Positions 13,301 through 24,300 of a DNA stretch of 64,000 nt are shown piece after piece; positions within the stretch are counted from its first letter, which is position 1, and each line of letters opens with the position of its first letter. The notes below the pieces were generated by a model. It worked only from the letters and a program-made list of their open reading frames with translations, was not told the origin of the DNA and did not search any database. Position numbers and translations under genes: made by a program. The DNA is taken from NCBI RefSeq assembly GCF_027596085.1, contig NC_072464.1, positions 10,959,748 through 11,023,747 on the forward strand, given 5' to 3'. This DNA is from Anoplopoma fimbria (lineage: Eukaryota; Chordata; Actinopteri; Perciformes; Anoplopomatidae).

Positions 13301-15640
13301 CGTAATAGGATGTGATGCACATTTTAGTTGACAAAATATTAAAACATTTTTTATTTTCAGTGACACAGTATCACCTCAAACTCCAAGATAAGAGGTGTTC
13401 CCTTTGAAAGACGTCCACTGTGCAAAAAATGAAATAAAAAAATATTTTAATAAGTTATTTATCGTGGTATTTGTTATAAATGTATGTTTGTACATAGATG
13501 TTCAAGGTATGCTTGATTGGTGACAACAAGAGGCCTTACTTGTAGGGACTTAGGACCCAGGAGGATAGGTGATGCATGGCAACCTGTGAGGGAATCAGGG
13601 TTCTCTGGCTGAGTAAAGTTATGGACGAGTTATGCTAATAAAGAGTTAAAGTTAAGCAGTTGTTCTCAGGTGAATATATGTTTCTTTAAAAACACGACAT
13701 TTATTTCCATGTTATTTTTTGTCAAAGCCGCCACAGAGGGGCTTGCGTGTTGCCGACCCCTGCTCTAGTGTGATAAACTCAGATCACATATTTATTTTTG
13801 CTTTACCCGGACTTCAACAAATCAATCATGTGGGGACCCGATTAATATTAAAACACCATTTCATCAAAGGTCATATGTTGGTATTTGAATCAGGTTTGTT
13901 GATGTTCTCTTTGAATGTGACAGTCAGAGTCCCTAACAACATGGGATGTTAAATACATTGTTAACTACTCGGCATAACAAAGTGCTTTGTCATTTTAAAA
14001 CCCAAAGAAATAAAGTCAATGGAAGAGTATTGTTAAATTCAAACCTATGCTGCAGCCTAAGCACCTGCAGTCAGTTGCTTGTTTGCTGAGAAAGACATAT
14101 TTAATACTTTAAATATTTCATGAAAATCTGTCCTGGTGACGAAAAGAAAAAAAATCTCAAATGCATTTTAATGCACATAAACATCACTGCTAGATTAATT
14201 CGCTGAATAGGATTATCATTGGTTATGTCATCCAAGACACCCAATCACGCAGATCAACTGTGGACCTCACTATGTATTGAAATAGAAACTCATGCAGTAA
14301 ATAGAAACTTAAGTAAAACAGCCTATTTCACTTGCAAATACTACCGTGTGATGATGACTCACCTATGAGCTCAGCTATGGCGCTGAAGGGCCAGGTGTGG
14401 CTGGTGGAATTTGAATGAAGATACTTGGGACAAAGCTGCGAGGGGAGCAAATTATAAAAAGGTACAGAATAGTTAGACGACATCAACGTGGCTTTATTTT
14501 CATACATCATTTTATTCATATTCAATCAACGTGGCCTTAACGCCTAAAGCTACTACAAGGAACTTTCATTTTGTGTCGATTTTGGCGGCCCCTGTGGACA
14601 AAAGTGGTAGTATTTCTGAAAACTAGAGCTCTTTTTAAAACGGTTTTATAACCAGTTTAAAGTACCTCACAGTAACTTTATTAATGCAGTCAAAAGATGA
14701 GTAAACTCTCTGACACTGCTTTTACCCAGTGGTTTGCAAATTCACTAAGAATAGATGCGGTTGCTGATCTTTGCAATTTAGATGTGCATTGAAAGGGGCC
14801 AAAAATATAACACTTGTGTTTGTATGCAAATTAAATAATGTTTAAATGTGTTGGTTTTTCTAAAACAGAGAATGAGGATTGACATAAAAAAGACAAGTTT
14901 TCTGAAAAGTTTATACTAATAAATAAAATAAATATAATAAATCTAGCATAAATCTAGAATAATCTGTAATTTCTGTGTTTCTTATGTATTCTGTTTTTTG
15001 TATGTTAAAGCCCTACCATTATAAAAATGTATGCACTTTTGACAATTTACATAGATATGGATTGTAGTTAGGAGAAACTCTGGAGCTATTGATCTGGCAG
15101 CTGACACCCGCAAGTGTTTTCCCCCCCCATAAGTGTTGTCCAACTTTTTGAACCATAGTGTAATCAGATAAAAATAGAGGGAACAAAAATTAGAAAGTAC
15201 TAAATGTTTGGGAAAACTTGTTTTCTTCCTTAGTGTTAAAATTGCACATCTGTAATACTTGAAAAAAAAATACAGTTTGATTGACGTGAGTGAAGTGATT
15301 TACAGACAGATATTACTGCTACGAGCAATAATATGTTTTACCTAGAGTTCACACAACCACAGAGCGCTGTAGAGAGTATAGACTGATTGGTACAGAGTCC
15401 ATCGTACAGTTATTAGTAAACTATAATGTAAGTACATCCTCTACTGTCAGTCAACAGGGCATTGGAAACAGAAAGCATAAGACATATTTAACCCCTTTGC
15501 TCACACAGCTATAGCTGCAGTACTCCAGCTGACCACATACTATAACGTTAATATTAAAATGAATATACAAAAAATAAAATAAAATAGTATTTTCTACTGA
15601 CCGTACTGAGCGGGACACCGCGGTTTGTTTGTGCCGCCAT
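4333..15640 (-). CDS. morc3: MORC3, GHKL ATPase with CW zinc finger (19 coding exons)
   Basis: MORC3 is a nuclear ATPase that dimerises on ATP binding, reads H3K4 methylation through its CW finger, joins PML bodies and silences chromatin. Exons: 15602-15640, 14363-14435, 11916-12048, 11480-11704, 11038-11190, 10460-10604, 9916-10044, 9696-9815, 9491-9588, 9213-9320, 8053-8181, 7468-7542, 7253-7295, 6985-7062, 6585-6693, 6411-6480, 5205-6321, 4652-4854, 4333-4507. They total 3,222 nt (1,073 residues) with matching phases and GT-AG borders. Visible motifs are AIAELIDNAYDP (E35 and N39, the Mg/ATP residues), MDNGNG and [15 protein letters not shown]. The S5-like region spans about 190-370, the CW finger about 410-450 and coiled coils lie at the C-terminus. 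The start has a good Kozak context (AAACATGG). Human MORC3 is 939 residues; the excess is mainly in the long 17th exon. DOP1B lies upstream on the same strand, as in human. Confidence 0.93.
5205..6321 (-). other. MORC3 exon 17: acidic linker, SUMO-motif-like sites and coiled coil
   Basis: This 1,117-nt exon encodes about residues 576-948. An acidic run ([16 protein letters not shown]) lies near its start and resembles the human DDDEDVIILEE segment, which is a likely SUMO-interacting motif (IFIL beside acids). Several K-x-E motifs, such as VKIEQE and VKREEE, fit sumoylation sites. The second half is heptad-like and rich in E, Q, L and K, consistent with the C-terminal coiled coil. The SUMO links are inferred from motifs and from the known PML-body role of MORC3. 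Confidence 0.65.
8053..8181 (-). other. MORC3 exon 11: CW-type zinc finger
   Basis: The exon encodes [20 protein letters not shown], then a linker, then [13 protein letters not shown]; the fourth cysteine (NC) would come next. The spacing W..C..C..W....P and WFC fits the CW domain, whose tryptophans form the methyl-lysine cage for H3K4me. It matches the human MORC3 CW finger closely as I remember it. One point to check: the next exon begins RSCQREQE, so the fourth zinc ligand is that cysteine, across the splice junction. Confidence 0.85.
8280..9145 (+). repeat. Teleost interspersed repeat with three tandem internal units, in MORC3 intron 10
   Basis: A unit of about 170 bp, beginning near TGCTTTCTCGCCTC and followed by GGTTTCCATGAATC, occurs three times (about 8396, 8573 and 8751). 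Each ends in an ATT-rich run. The 3' part (AAAGCCCTCTGAGGCAAATT, then AATAAACTGAATTGAATTG) resembles the tail of a common percomorph retrotransposon family with a TTGAA-type tail. The open frames here come from the repeat and are not genes. Confidence 0.6.
12728..13762. mobile_element. Non-autonomous hAT transposon with 8-bp target duplication
   Basis: The ends are inverted repeats: CAGGGGTCGGCAACC on the left and the complement of GTTGCCGACCCCTG on the right. The element is flanked by an exact 8-bp duplication, CTCTAGTG (12720-12727 and 13763-13770). Its 1,035 bp show no long transposase frame. The termini and 8-bp duplication are diagnostic of the hAT superfamily. It lies in MORC3 intron 2, and the matching place in the left copy (about 495-505) has no insert. 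Confidence 0.9.
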
Positions 15641-16300
15641 GTTTCAGTAAATACGGATGTCGGTAGGAGGTGATGACGTAGAAATCACGGGATGACAAAC
15701 CGTAAGACAGACGCCTGTTAAATATCGATGCTCGTCCTCCATGAATACAGCTGTGGAGGCGGAGCTTCACTCGCTCCTAAAGAGTTGCTCTGTGGGGCGT
15801 GTGTGCGTCAATAACAAAAAGTTCGTCTTCAGTGTAATACTAACCGGAACCTCCGGTGATCTTCCGCATCCAGGGCACGGCTTGTTTAATGAAGGCTTGG
15901 ACAGCTGCGGGGTATTACACATGCGCAGTGTAGCTGGAGCTGCGCGGTTGGAGGCTTGCAGTCTACTTATGAACAGTCTCTTGTTAAGGCGGACGGCGTT
16001 AGAAATAGAGGCATGTTGTCCGTTCAGGCGCTCTTCGGTTGCGCTCAGCCTTTCATAACTCGTTGGACACCCTTGTGCGCTAGCCAGTGAGCGTTTCGGT
16101 AAGTGCAGAGCAGATTTCCCTGGGCATTTGTTGATCCCACCGGCGGAATCTCCTTTTTTAACTTTGCATGAAGCATTGGGCCAATAGAGAAGCGCACTAG
16201 CGTCCTCCCAGCCCTCGGCCCAAACAATACCAAAACATAGGCCGAACATATTCCCGGACTCGTTCACCAGAATGGTCGAAAGAAAATAATTTAAAGAGTT
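15641..16300. promoter_or_regulatory. GC- and CpG-rich region 5' of MORC3 exon 1
   Basis: This stretch is richer in CG dinucleotides than its surroundings and lies directly upstream of the MORC3 start codon on the minus strand. The first 135 bp are also present in the left copy (about 1624-1776); the rest is not. A promoter or CpG island is the likeliest role. A 166-codon frame at 15767-16267 (minus) is open but resembles nothing I know. Confidence 0.45.
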
Positions 16301-16361
16301 GTCTATTCGTGCATTTCACTTTTATTTATTTTTAATTTTTTTAGAACCCAATGATTTAAAT

Positions 16362-16671
16362 CAGTGGTTCTCAACCTTTTTTCAGTGATGTACCCCCTGT
16401 GAAATACTTTTCTAGCCAAGTACCCCCTAACCAGCGCAAAGCATTTTTGGTTGAAAAAAAGGTGTAATACTAAGCGCTCTGCCATCAGCGTCTGATTTAT
16501 TAAACTGTCAACACTGACGATTGCATTGTTGCATTAAATTCAGTTTATGAACTTACACTTATATTTTATTGAATATTTATTAAATAACAATTTTTAAAGG
16601 ATTTTTGAATGGATGCTAATTTTAAATATATATTTTTTTAAATCTCACGTACCCCCATTTGAGAACCACTG
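16362..16671. mobile_element. SPIN-like hAT MITE with 8-bp target duplication
   Basis: A 310-bp element whose ends are CAGTGGTTCTCAACC and the complement GAGAACCACTG. It is flanked by the exact 8-bp duplication ATTTAAAT (16354-16361 and 16672-16679). The terminus CAGTGGTTCTCAACC is that of the widespread SPIN/hAT-Charlie group. It has no coding capacity. It lies upstream of MORC3, in the part missing from the left copy. Confidence 0.9.
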
Positions 16672-17383
16672 ATTTAAATAAGGATTATTAGTGATCGTAC
16701 CGGCAAATTTGATTTACCTCAAATATTATCCATTAATTTACAGGCAAATTGTAATTCCAGCGTTTGGACACTGTAAAATTTGATTTATTTCTGTGGAGTT
16801 GTTAAGAAGAGAATGATGTTGGCACTGGATTGGTGTCTACAGCATTATATCACGGGATAAAAGGGGCTGTATTGTAATTTAAATCCAAAGCTTGCAGCTT
16901 TCTGAAAGTGATTTAAGCCTGCACAATGTAGTTTTAGCTAAAAAGAAATGCTGCAATTACGTTTTTCCGGATGTGTTTAGTGTGCATTATTTGTTTGTAT
17001 CAGTTATGTGTTAGTTTGATACAGTTGTAACCTTACATTTATTTCAACCCTGTTGTAAAACTGTATACATCACTTTCTACCTCATTTGTGCAGTTATCGG
17101 TCTATTTTTGGGCTTTCACATTTTTGTGTCAGCTGATTAAGCAAAGTAGTCGTTGCAACATTTGTTGTATGGAGAACAACTGGAGAACAAGGCTTAAGTG
17201 TTCAGTGTCTTGCCCACGGTCACTTCAGCATGTGAGCAGGAGGAATCGGGGTCGGAACGCCAATTCCATTTCCACATTTTTCAGTCATCAGCAATTTTTC
17301 TCCAACATAAATGCAGGGAAACAAGCAACTGAAGCTGTAAAGTGAAAACACAGTATTTCAGCTTAATATGTAATTTAATGAGT

Positions 17384-17389
17384 TTTATT
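17384..17389 (-). other. Candidate polyadenylation signal of DOP1B
   Basis: AATAAA on the minus strand about 920 nt beyond the DOP1B stop. The stretch 17390-18308 is then a plausible 3' UTR: AT-rich, with no other gene seen in it. Confidence 0.45.
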
Positions 17390-18308
17390 TCTCTTAATTT
17401 AAAACATGACATGGTCCTTTACACATCCAAGATAAATTACGTAAGCATTCAGCATTGTGGAACAAAAAGATCATAGGCAGTTGCAAAAAACGATTTCCCT
17501 TAAACACCAGAAATGGAAAGCATGTAGTTTAGCAGGGTACACCAAATAATATTTCAAAGGGTTTTCCAGGTGTACACAAATCACATTCAGTAACTGACTC
17601 ACAACTTAAATCTTAGTGAAAGGGTTCGAGGTTCCATAATGATGTATCCAGTAACAATTAAAGAGAAAGTACCTAACAGCAGCCATATACAGTAGATTTT
17701 ACATTCTGATAGTCAGACAGACATAATGCACGCACCAGACGTTGTGGTTAACCAGAGGTTATGCGAAAGTCAAAAGCTCATATCAACAATACTTAATGAG
17801 GTTCTTTACAGTGAATCTGTTATTTGGTGTCAAACTTAAAAAATATTTACTGGTACTACTATTATTATTATAAGGTGCATGGCGCCTAATTATAACATAT
17901 TATAACTAAAACCATATAAAACAAAGAGTGTAGACACTGACACAATCTAAATGTGTAAATATTTTGCAACCAAGAAGATACTCATCCTTGAGAGTGAAAC
18001 AAGCATTCCACAGTAATTTGTAATTAATACTCCTACCGTGACAACCAAAACACCCACTGAAGTAACTACAACAAAAGTCCCTTAGCTTTTCCAATACAGA
18101 TTCAGTGTGAGAGCGCCTCAGAGGTACACATAATTATGTGGAGATCAGACAAGTTAAAACATAAAAAAAGGAATTCCAAAACCATTCTTTTTTTGTTCTA
18201 GTTCACAATACACCGACTACTTATTTCAAATATTCCAATTGTATGGCTGCAAGTCTAAGAGTTTGAGAAGAGGACTTATTTCATGAAAGCTTGCTTCATG
18301 CCCGAGTT

Positions 18309-21300
18309 CTAACTCTCCATGGAGTCCAGGAACTCTTCTTCAGTGATGCACTCCAGTCTCTTCAGGATTGTGTCTGCACTGGCTGCTGGGTAGTCTGCTA
18401 CTGGGAGGTGTGGCATGGGCTGGCTGTTGGGAGGAGGGCCCTGGAAGGAACAGCAAAGGGTGCGAAGGAAAGGCAACAGCTGGGTGATGGAGGACAGCGA
18501 GCGTTGAGTGAGGAGCGGGAACTCCAAACGCTCTGTGGAAGATTCCTCACTCAGCCCATTCAGTGTCTGGAATATCAAGACAGGATATCATAATCAGATT
18601 GAGATGCTGTAAAAACACAACTTGAATGAATGTTACTTTTGGACTTTATATGTTCATTTGTAAGACCATATTAACAGAGTTCAGTTTCCGCTGAACTCTG
18701 TTAATATGGTCTTACAAATGAACACCTTGAATATTACCACATCAAGGTTTAAGGCCCAAAACCCAAGGACTTAAATAAGTATTATACTGTTAGAAAGATG
18801 GTCTTTTCCCTAGTTGCAAGGGTTTCAAATGGCTGAGACAGCACTTTGCAGTGACAAAACACGATAAAGAGAAATTAAATAAAAGACATTGTTGATGAAT
18901 AAACCAGTTGTGTGATATAGCCAATGCTTGCATTCCTCAAATTTACCGTGGTATCTGTGAAAATGTAATATGTGACGCTAAATACCTATGAGCCGTCCTC
19001 ATTGTTAACCCTTTTTTTGTTTTACAGCCTCTGGGTATCCCCTGGTAACCCTGTGTTAAATCTCACCAAGCTGTGTATTGTGGTTGGCATTTCCCTCAGG
19101 TAAAGTCTGCAGAAATGTGGACGCTCGCAAAGTGTGCATAAAGCAGTAAACAACAAGTTGTCACCTGGACATCGAGGAAGAAGACAATGAAATTAAGGAA
19201 CAACCCTGTTGTGGGCCTGAAAATGAAGACAATCTGAAACGATCGCACGAGAGTCAGTGGAGATGAGCCGGTTAGTTGTCGGAGCTGGCTGATGCTACGC
19301 TATGATTGGCCAGTGTTTGAGGGGGCGGGACTTAGCGAAGGGTGAATTTACATATTCATCAAACTAGAATTACCGCCTTCAATAATACGCCTCCGCCATC
19401 AAGTGAAGTGGTAGTTTACATCCAAGTCTGTCCAAAATGCCATCACTTCATTATTTTATCCTATAAGACATTTGGGTAAAATTGTTGTATTTTGCACATT
19501 TCTATTCTTGAGTTATGTCAAAAACATGACTTGTGTCACAGTTACCTTGACCTTTGACCATCAAATCTCATCAGTTCATCCTTGAGTCCAAGTGGATGTT
19601 TGTGCCAAAAATCAATCTCATCAAAAGAACCATTTAAGACTGTGGACTCTTAAATGAGAATGACAATCTAGAAGTTTTAAATTTACTGTTTCACCCAGGT
19701 ATTATCTTACCCCATATCGCTGCTGTATCCCCTCCAGTACTCTGACAACATGGGGTGTGCATTCCTGCTCGCCTTCAATCAGAGCAGACTCTGGCCCAGA
19801 GTAGCGATTCACATCCACCTCAGGGACAAAGGCCCAGCGATACCTGTACATGGAAAACATAGTTACACAGAAAAGGTAAGATGGAAAATAGTACACTGAC
19901 AAAATAACTAACACAACACCACAAATTATACAAAGACATATGCTAGGATTTATTTAAGTCTGAGCTTATTTTGTCCTGAGCTCTTACATCTGAAAGAGTG
20001 GCATCCTCTCTGGAGGAAAAGCCAGGGAGGTGTCCAGAAACTTGCAGGCTGACAGGTACATGTCCAACTCTGCCTGAGAGAAATTCACTGGTCCATTCCT
20101 GTCCTGGGCTCCCCGCACCACTTTAGCCAGCCTAGGTGGTACACAAGAAAAGTATTTGGAGCAATAGCGTAAACACAGTGTCAATAAAATATGAATTTGT
20201 GAATGAAATAATCATCTCACTTTGAGACGTCTTTCTCTAACTGCATAGCCTTCTCTAGACGAGCAAATACGCGAATCTGAAAAAAACAAGTTGAAAAATA
20301 AGTTTCCATTAACAACAAACAAAATAAGCACTCGCACAGTATTGGAGCAGTATATGAAGCAAGGCTCTTAGAAGATGGGAACGTACCAGTTCTGTGACCA
20401 TGATCGGCCAAAGAGATGTGAGGTGCTGGGATGAAATCCGCACCAGGAGAACACGAAACATCAGGAAAATCTGGGCTGAAACACTAGGACTAGGGTTCAT
20501 ACGCAAAGCCTCAGTGAGACGCTCTGAAAGGAGGGGAATGAAGTATTATAATCGATAGAACACAGTTAATCGACATAAATATCCAGTAACAGCACTGCAC
20601 CTTGAATGAGGGGCAGATACAGGTGATACTGGTCCAGTTCTCCACTGAACATGGCGAATGCCTGGCGCTTCAGCAGCATGGGTTTCTGGTCCACGTTAGT
20701 AAACAGTTTCAGGGAGCCGCTCTGCATGCCTACAGGAGAAATAAATACAGAAGATGTTAAAAGTAAAAAATGAACCTTTTTTGTCACAGATTATCTCTCA
20801 CCTTCAGATTACAATTGTATCGTTGCTGCACTACAAACATTTCCTAGAAGCTGTACTCACTCATGAGGTCTTTAAACATGGTCTTCTCATGAGTCAGAAG
20901 GTGGTCAATAATGGATTTCCAACTATAGATAAACAAATAGCAGTGAAGGAAAGGACATTAGACATTGATGAGCTCCAATTCATTTGTGTCATATTAAATA
21001 CACTGGTCAGACAAAATACTTCTTTATAAATATGAAGTAAGATCATTTTACACAAAGTATGCATACTGTGACAGTTTTTCCTGCTCCAATATCCAGAGCC
21101 GTGAGCTCATCACATTGCTCTCGCTCTGACAATAGTCTCCATGCAGAGCAACAAAAATGAGATTGAAGTTTGAAAAAAAGCGTGGTAAATAAAAAAATAT
21201 ATAAATATAATAAAAATCTAAATATCAAAAACACAGACAACACATGTGCAGGATAACCCAGATCGCGTAAGGCACCTTGGGGTGGTCAGTCAAAAGCATT

Positions 21301-24300
21301 CATTCACACATCCCTCTGCAAGCTCTAGTCATACACTCAACAACATTTATTTCACCAACATCTCCTTTAAGTCCGGAACAACCTGTTTGTAACATTCACG
21401 TAATTTAGGGCTGTGCTCGACTAAAGTCATTCTTAGTGGACTAACATGGCGACTAATTGATTTGTTGATTTGATCGACAGATCTGTAAAACTGAGTTAAT
21501 TCTGTGTGGCTGTGTAGCAACAAGGCTGTAAAGCTCTCTTTCACTCTCTTATCTCTCTCACTCACCCTCTCTCTCTCTCTTTCACTCTCACTCACTCACC
21601 CTCTTCCTCTCTCTCTCTCTCTCTTTCACTCACTCACACACACAATTTCTCTACGGATACTACTACCACTACTATAACTTCAGCTTCTAAAACTACTACT
21701 CTTCTTATGACTTCTTCTTCTACTATTACTACCACCTCTACAGTTTAACAGTTCAGCTTCCAGATGCTTCTTTTGATGATTCAGTTCAGCTTCCATCTTT
21801 GCCAGTTTTACAATTCAACTACCAGGTTTTTCAACAGTGCAGTTCTTGGCTTTTGGGCTTTTTCAGGAAAGTCATTTGAAACTTAATTCAGCAATGCTCT
21901 GTGACTGATTTCAGCTTTCAGCATTCCAACGCATTTTCTGCAGGATTGTAATATTTATGCGATTGGACTAACTTTTTTTTTTTCAAATGAAACTCAAATG
22001 TACCTCAATGAACCCCAAACTAACCCTAAATGAACCCCATTGATACAGTTGTCTCAGAGCTGTTAATATATGCAACGTCTTCAGGCAGTAGCAGCCACAC
22101 AGTCAAAATTTAATCTTGTGTTTACCAAATATGTGCTCATAAATTACTTTGAAATGAGACATTCACCATGAAAAAAGGCATTAAAAACAACTAATCAACT
22201 TAAGAAATCATAGTCAGCAAAGACCAAAACAACCTATTAGTCGACTCATCGACAAAGAGAGGGCAGCTCTAGAGTAATAACATGTATTTAAAGACATGTA
22301 CTGCATGTTCACATTACTAGGATATATTAATTAATATCCTAGCAATGTCAACAACTGGATTTGTTTGGCAATAGACTGACTACCTCTTCTACTTTGCTCT
22401 CCAAGTGGTAAGCTTCAAGTCCTGATTGTTTGTATTTTATTTTTTTCGAAACCTAGTCATTAAATTTGCCAAACTTTTCAAAGAAAGAATAAAACTGTAC
22501 CTGGAGACACGTTTTTCTGGAGTTCTCAAATTGAGAACATAAACTGGAAAAGGGCTTGGCTTTTACTTTATAAGTACTGTGTTTTCAAAGAAGGCTAGGG
22601 AAGTATATTTCAAAACTTAACATAAAATAGACCGTGTTGTTGTCTAATTAGCTATTGTCTTATCATCAAGTTTACAATCATTGATATTTCTTGTACCTTT
22701 TGAAACCTAATTTAGAAACAATTTTATTTTTATTTTTTTGAATACATTTTATTCCATTTTTTGTCTATTCTTTTAGACATAAACATATTATTTGTTACTA
22801 TAATAATCAAACTGGTGGTGCTCTTGTATATCTGATTAATTTCAATATTCTATACACAATTTTTTTTCTAAATAATTTCTCAAGTTCACATTTTCTTCTA
22901 GAACTTAATTGTCTACATAATTTTATTAAAGGTTCAGAGCATTAATATAGCAGCAAACAAATATTGCTATGTAAAGATATATGTAAACCTTACTCTTAAT
23001 ATATATATATTAAGAGTAAGGTTTACCTAATGCATTTTAGAGCATTTGGGTCCCTCTGTTGAGGCCCACTGGCTAGCAAATCGCTAGCTGATAACGCGGT
23101 CCGAACCCACAGTGTCATCGTGGAAGTGTAACGGCACCCTTATCTTCCCCACCAGGCTAATACTAATAGCTCTGTCAGCACTGTTATTGTCTTTTAATTT
23201 AATCAATGTTCTCTTTGTATATATTTGTGTCACTTATATCTGTTATCTATGTGCTGCTATTGTCTACCTGAATTTGAAATAGCAATTTGAAATACAAATA
23301 AAAAGTCCTCTGTGTGTGGCTGTGAGTGTGTGCGTTTCTAACAAATAAACCTACTAACCAGGGAGCACAGGAGACATCCATAGTGAAGAAGAGGGGGTCC
23401 ATGAAGAGCTCAAAGACCTCTTTCTTCCAGGCCCTTTTGGTATAGGCATACCCACTCAGACTGCTCAGCAGCTGAGAACCGGCTTCGAAGCTGGGCATGT
23501 TGTAGGCACTATGGGAAAGAAAGCACAATTCAAAGGAAGTCTGCTGAGACCAAACAGACCAAAGCTGTTAGCATTTATGATAGCCCTGCACACTAGTTAC
23601 CTGTGGTTCTTCAGGTAAGGAAAAACATAGTACGTTAGCCGAGAAATGAGAGGAACCGCTTTCTCCTTCTCATCACTGCGGTACACCATGTCCAGAAGTG
23701 GTGCCAAGACCTATACAGTAAGAGTACGCGTTAAACAATACAAACATAGAAAGAATCACCCATTCATTACCTCACCATAAATAAAACCTACCTCAGCCAG
23801 GAGTACAAGAGCTTGGACACTATAAGCAGAGGGAGCCGAAGAGGAAACCATGGTGCTAGCTTGAGCCACCGACTCTGACAAGGAGATAAGGAAAATGATA
23901 AAACAGAGTTCAATTGTGACTTTTACCGAACTTGTAATAATTCTGGGAGAGTAAAAATTTGAGCCTTTTTGAAAGAACCTCCTGCCAACATAGCCCCATA
24001 TGGGTTGTATAAGGCATTTATCCTTTCTCATAAATCACCTACAGTAGGTGGAAGTCAGAGCTCCCCGAGTTTAGAGAAGCAGGCACGAGTAACAGCACAG
24101 AAGCAAACCAATGTATTGCTATGGATCAGTGCGCTATATTTCCATATTTACGTCGATGTAAGGCAGCCCTTTTTCCGGGTGGAATTGGAGGTGTTATTTA
24201 TGCTCTTCAAAGCCAACCGACTCCTTTGACAAAATTAGGTATTACAGTGCTGGTATTCCTGCCTTCTTCTCCAAACAAGTGGAGTGGGGAAAGCCATCTA

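Larger units (their letters stand above)
12262..17290. repeat. Right copy (A) of the MORC3 5' segmental duplication
   Basis: This copy carries the functional first two exons and promoter of the complete MORC3 gene and is collinear with 1-2920. Its extra length comes from the hAT element (12728-13762), intron DNA at about 14520-15540 and the interval 15775-16785, all missing from the left copy. It ends just short of the DOP1B polyadenylation signal. Confidence 0.75.

Noticed and set aside
23040..23160. Possible tRNA-derived SINE promoter boxes
   Set aside because: GGTCCGAAC is only roughly B-box-like and no A box or cloverleaf was found.
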